A stretch of 7,439 nt of DNA from an uncultured Rhizobiaceae group bacterium (GTDB lineage Bacteria > Pseudomonadota > Alphaproteobacteria > Rhizobiales > Rhizobiaceae), in the NCBI GenBank assembly GCA_938009335.1, contig CALLHT010000295.1, positions 1 through 7,439 on the forward strand. Reading direction: 5' to 3'. The notes under the pieces are model-generated. The model ran no database searches. It was not told where the DNA came from and was given only the letters and a program-made list of their open reading frames with translations. Below are positions 6,452-7,439 of this stretch, one piece after another; positions within the stretch are counted from its first letter, which is position 1; every line of letters begins with the position of its first letter. The translations under genes and the position numbers were made by a program.

Positions 6452-7367
6452 TGTTTTCCCAAGTAATCTGTGCCGCATGCGATAGGCCGGTTAGCGCGAG
6501 ATGTTTGCTGTCAATTAGATCGCTTGTAATTTCCAAATGGTCAAATGCAAACATGTACATTTTCCCCAACACTCCATTAGCAACCAATCCTACGGTAGCG
6601 TCAATTTTTTGGTGCATAGATGCGATTTCAGCACCAATTAGCAGTCCGGAAAGGCGTGAAGAACGGGATGCTGAATTCTCCGAACTCCAAAGCAACGATG
6701 AGGCCCGAAGCTTGAAAAGTGCCTGTGTCAAATCATCCGGAGCTTTGAAAATTGCATCAAGTCCGCTTAAGAAAGCTTGTTTGTCAAAATTTGCTTCTTC
6801 ACCCGCGAGGACTGACTTTAAAGTCGAATGTTCGGATAATAGCTCAAACAGTTCACCTGTCATAAATGTAGAAAACGCACTAACTTGTCCATTCTCTAAG
6901 AACACCCATTTGGAATGGGTTCCCGGCAGACAATAAAGTGAATGATTTTGCTCATTTAATGCGGCTCCAAGCAAAAGTGTTTCCTCACCGCGCATCACAT
7001 CGGGTCTATCGGTATCTCTCTGTGCAAGACCGGGTAGAATTCTTACGTCGCGCTCGCACTGCGTTTCCACCCTACATGCATTGTGAGCGATGTCATTCAG
7101 GGTGCATGGGGTATCTAGATAGCCTGCATCCTTCCAACCTTGTTTGGCGCCCGCCATTCCGCAAATCAACACGGGAACATCAAGCGGAACTCCGTAATCA
7201 CTGAGAATAGCTTCGAGAATGGTTTCATAATCGTTTGAATCCAGAAACTTCATCCCTTGTCCAGAAAGGTTTTCCTCAGCAATCTCACCGCTGGCAGTCA
7301 AACACCATAAGCGGAAGCTGGAGGTTCCCCAATCAATCAGGATCTTTGTAATATCTTGTCGTGGCAT
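6438..7367 (-). CDS. dgoK: 2-dehydro-3-deoxygalactonokinase
   Basis: This enzyme phosphorylates 2-keto-3-deoxygalactonate at C6 with ATP, feeding the aldolase encoded just downstream. The 309-residue protein shows the DgoK family motifs in order: IDWGTSSFRLW at 11-21 (phosphate-binding start), CGMAGAKQGW at 69-78, ILPGL at 110, MRGEET at 125-130, LPGTHSKWV at 147-155, MTGELFELL at 169-177 and LSGLLIGAE at 239-247. Order and spacing match E. coli DgoK as I recall it, although overall similarity looks moderate. The ATG at 7367 is the only reasonable start, because an in-frame TAG lies upstream at about 7395-7397 with no other ATG between. No Shine-Dalgarno sequence is visible before it. It is the first gene of a dgoK-dgoA pair; a promoter could lie beyond the right edge. 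Confidence 0.92.
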   Translation of the reverse strand: MPRQDITKILIDWGTSSFRLWCLTASGEIAEENLSGQGMKFLDSNDYETILEAILSDYGVPLDVPVLICGMAGAKQGWKDAGYLDTPCTLNDIAHNACRVETQCERDVRILPGLAQRDTDRPDVMRGEETLLLGAALNEQNHSLYCLPGTHSKWVFLENGQVSAFSTFMTGELFELLSEHSTLKSVLAGEEANFDKQAFLSGLDAIFKAPDDLTQALFKLRASSLLWSSENSASRSSRLSGLLIGAEIASMHQKIDATVGLVANGVLGKMYMFAFDHLEITSDLIDSKHLALTGLSHAAQITWENNGTI

Positions 7368-7439
7368 TGCGATTAATTCGTTGTTGGATGCTACCTAAGA
7401 GACAATACGCTTTTTTTAAATCAAACGATATCCGGCTAT
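7368..7439. other. Short AT-rich stretch upstream of dgoK
   Basis: It contains a run of seven T followed by AAA (about 7411-7420). I see no copy of the GTCATAC operator core, no convincing -35/-10 pair and no start of another gene. It is too short to tell whether it is the dgoK promoter region or a spacer to an upstream gene of the same operon. Confidence 0.4.

Noticed and set aside
6424..6936. 170-codon open frame on the plus strand, antisense to dgoK
   Set aside because: It lies opposite a well-supported kinase gene, has no recognisable domain, and its composition is that of a shadow frame.
7368..7439. Promoter for dgoK near the T/A-rich run
   Set aside because: Candidate hexamers have wrong spacing, and no operator core is present; the window ends too soon to judge.

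Overview
The window looks like part of a sugar-acid catabolic locus from a marine-type proteobacterium, most likely an alphaproteobacterium. That placement is an inference: the dehydratase closely resembles the Caulobacter xylonate dehydratase from memory, base composition is close to half GC by eye, and the likely substrates are red-algal galactans. No RNA gene, mobile element, CRISPR array or integration signal was seen. Almost all of the window is coding.

Layout: (1) Minus strand, 1-1904: a zinc-dependent alcohol dehydrogenase cut by the left edge, preceded in its operon by an enolase-superfamily protein that strongly resembles 3,6-anhydro-L-galactonate cycloisomerase. (2) 1905-2076: a divergent control region with a good sigma70-like promoter for the minus operon, a perfect FadR/GntR-type palindrome over its start point, and a second, weaker copy facing the plus operon. 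(3) Plus strand, 2077-5799: 2-keto-3-deoxygluconate kinase (kdgK), an IlvD/Edd-family sugar-acid dehydratase, and a D-isomer-specific 2-hydroxyacid dehydrogenase, tightly spaced. (4) Minus strand, 5807-7367: 2-dehydro-3-deoxygalactonokinase (dgoK) followed by 2-dehydro-3-deoxy-6-phosphogalactonate aldolase (dgoA), overlapping by 14 bases and converging on the plus operon with a 7-base gap. (5) 7368-7439: a short AT-rich upstream stretch.

How the genes could work together: every enzyme acts on, or next to, a 2-keto-3-deoxy sugar acid. One reading is that 3,6-anhydrogalactonate, from the anhydrosugar of agar or carrageenan, is opened by the cycloisomerase to 2-keto-3-deoxygalactonate. On the L (agar) route, C5 oxidation by the zinc dehydrogenase and a re-reduction not identified here would give KDG, which KdgK phosphorylates. 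D-galactonate, from the other half of the polymer, would be dehydrated by the IlvD/Edd protein to D-KDGal, phosphorylated by DgoK and cleaved by DgoA to pyruvate and glyceraldehyde 3-phosphate. On the D (carrageenan) route both sugars would meet at DgoK/DgoA. The families are clear from the sequence; the exact substrates of the cycloisomerase, zinc dehydrogenase, dehydratase and 2-hydroxyacid dehydrogenase are inferred. Sugar-oxidising dehydrogenases, transporters, glycosidases and the GntR regulator are not in the window and would be expected in the flanks.
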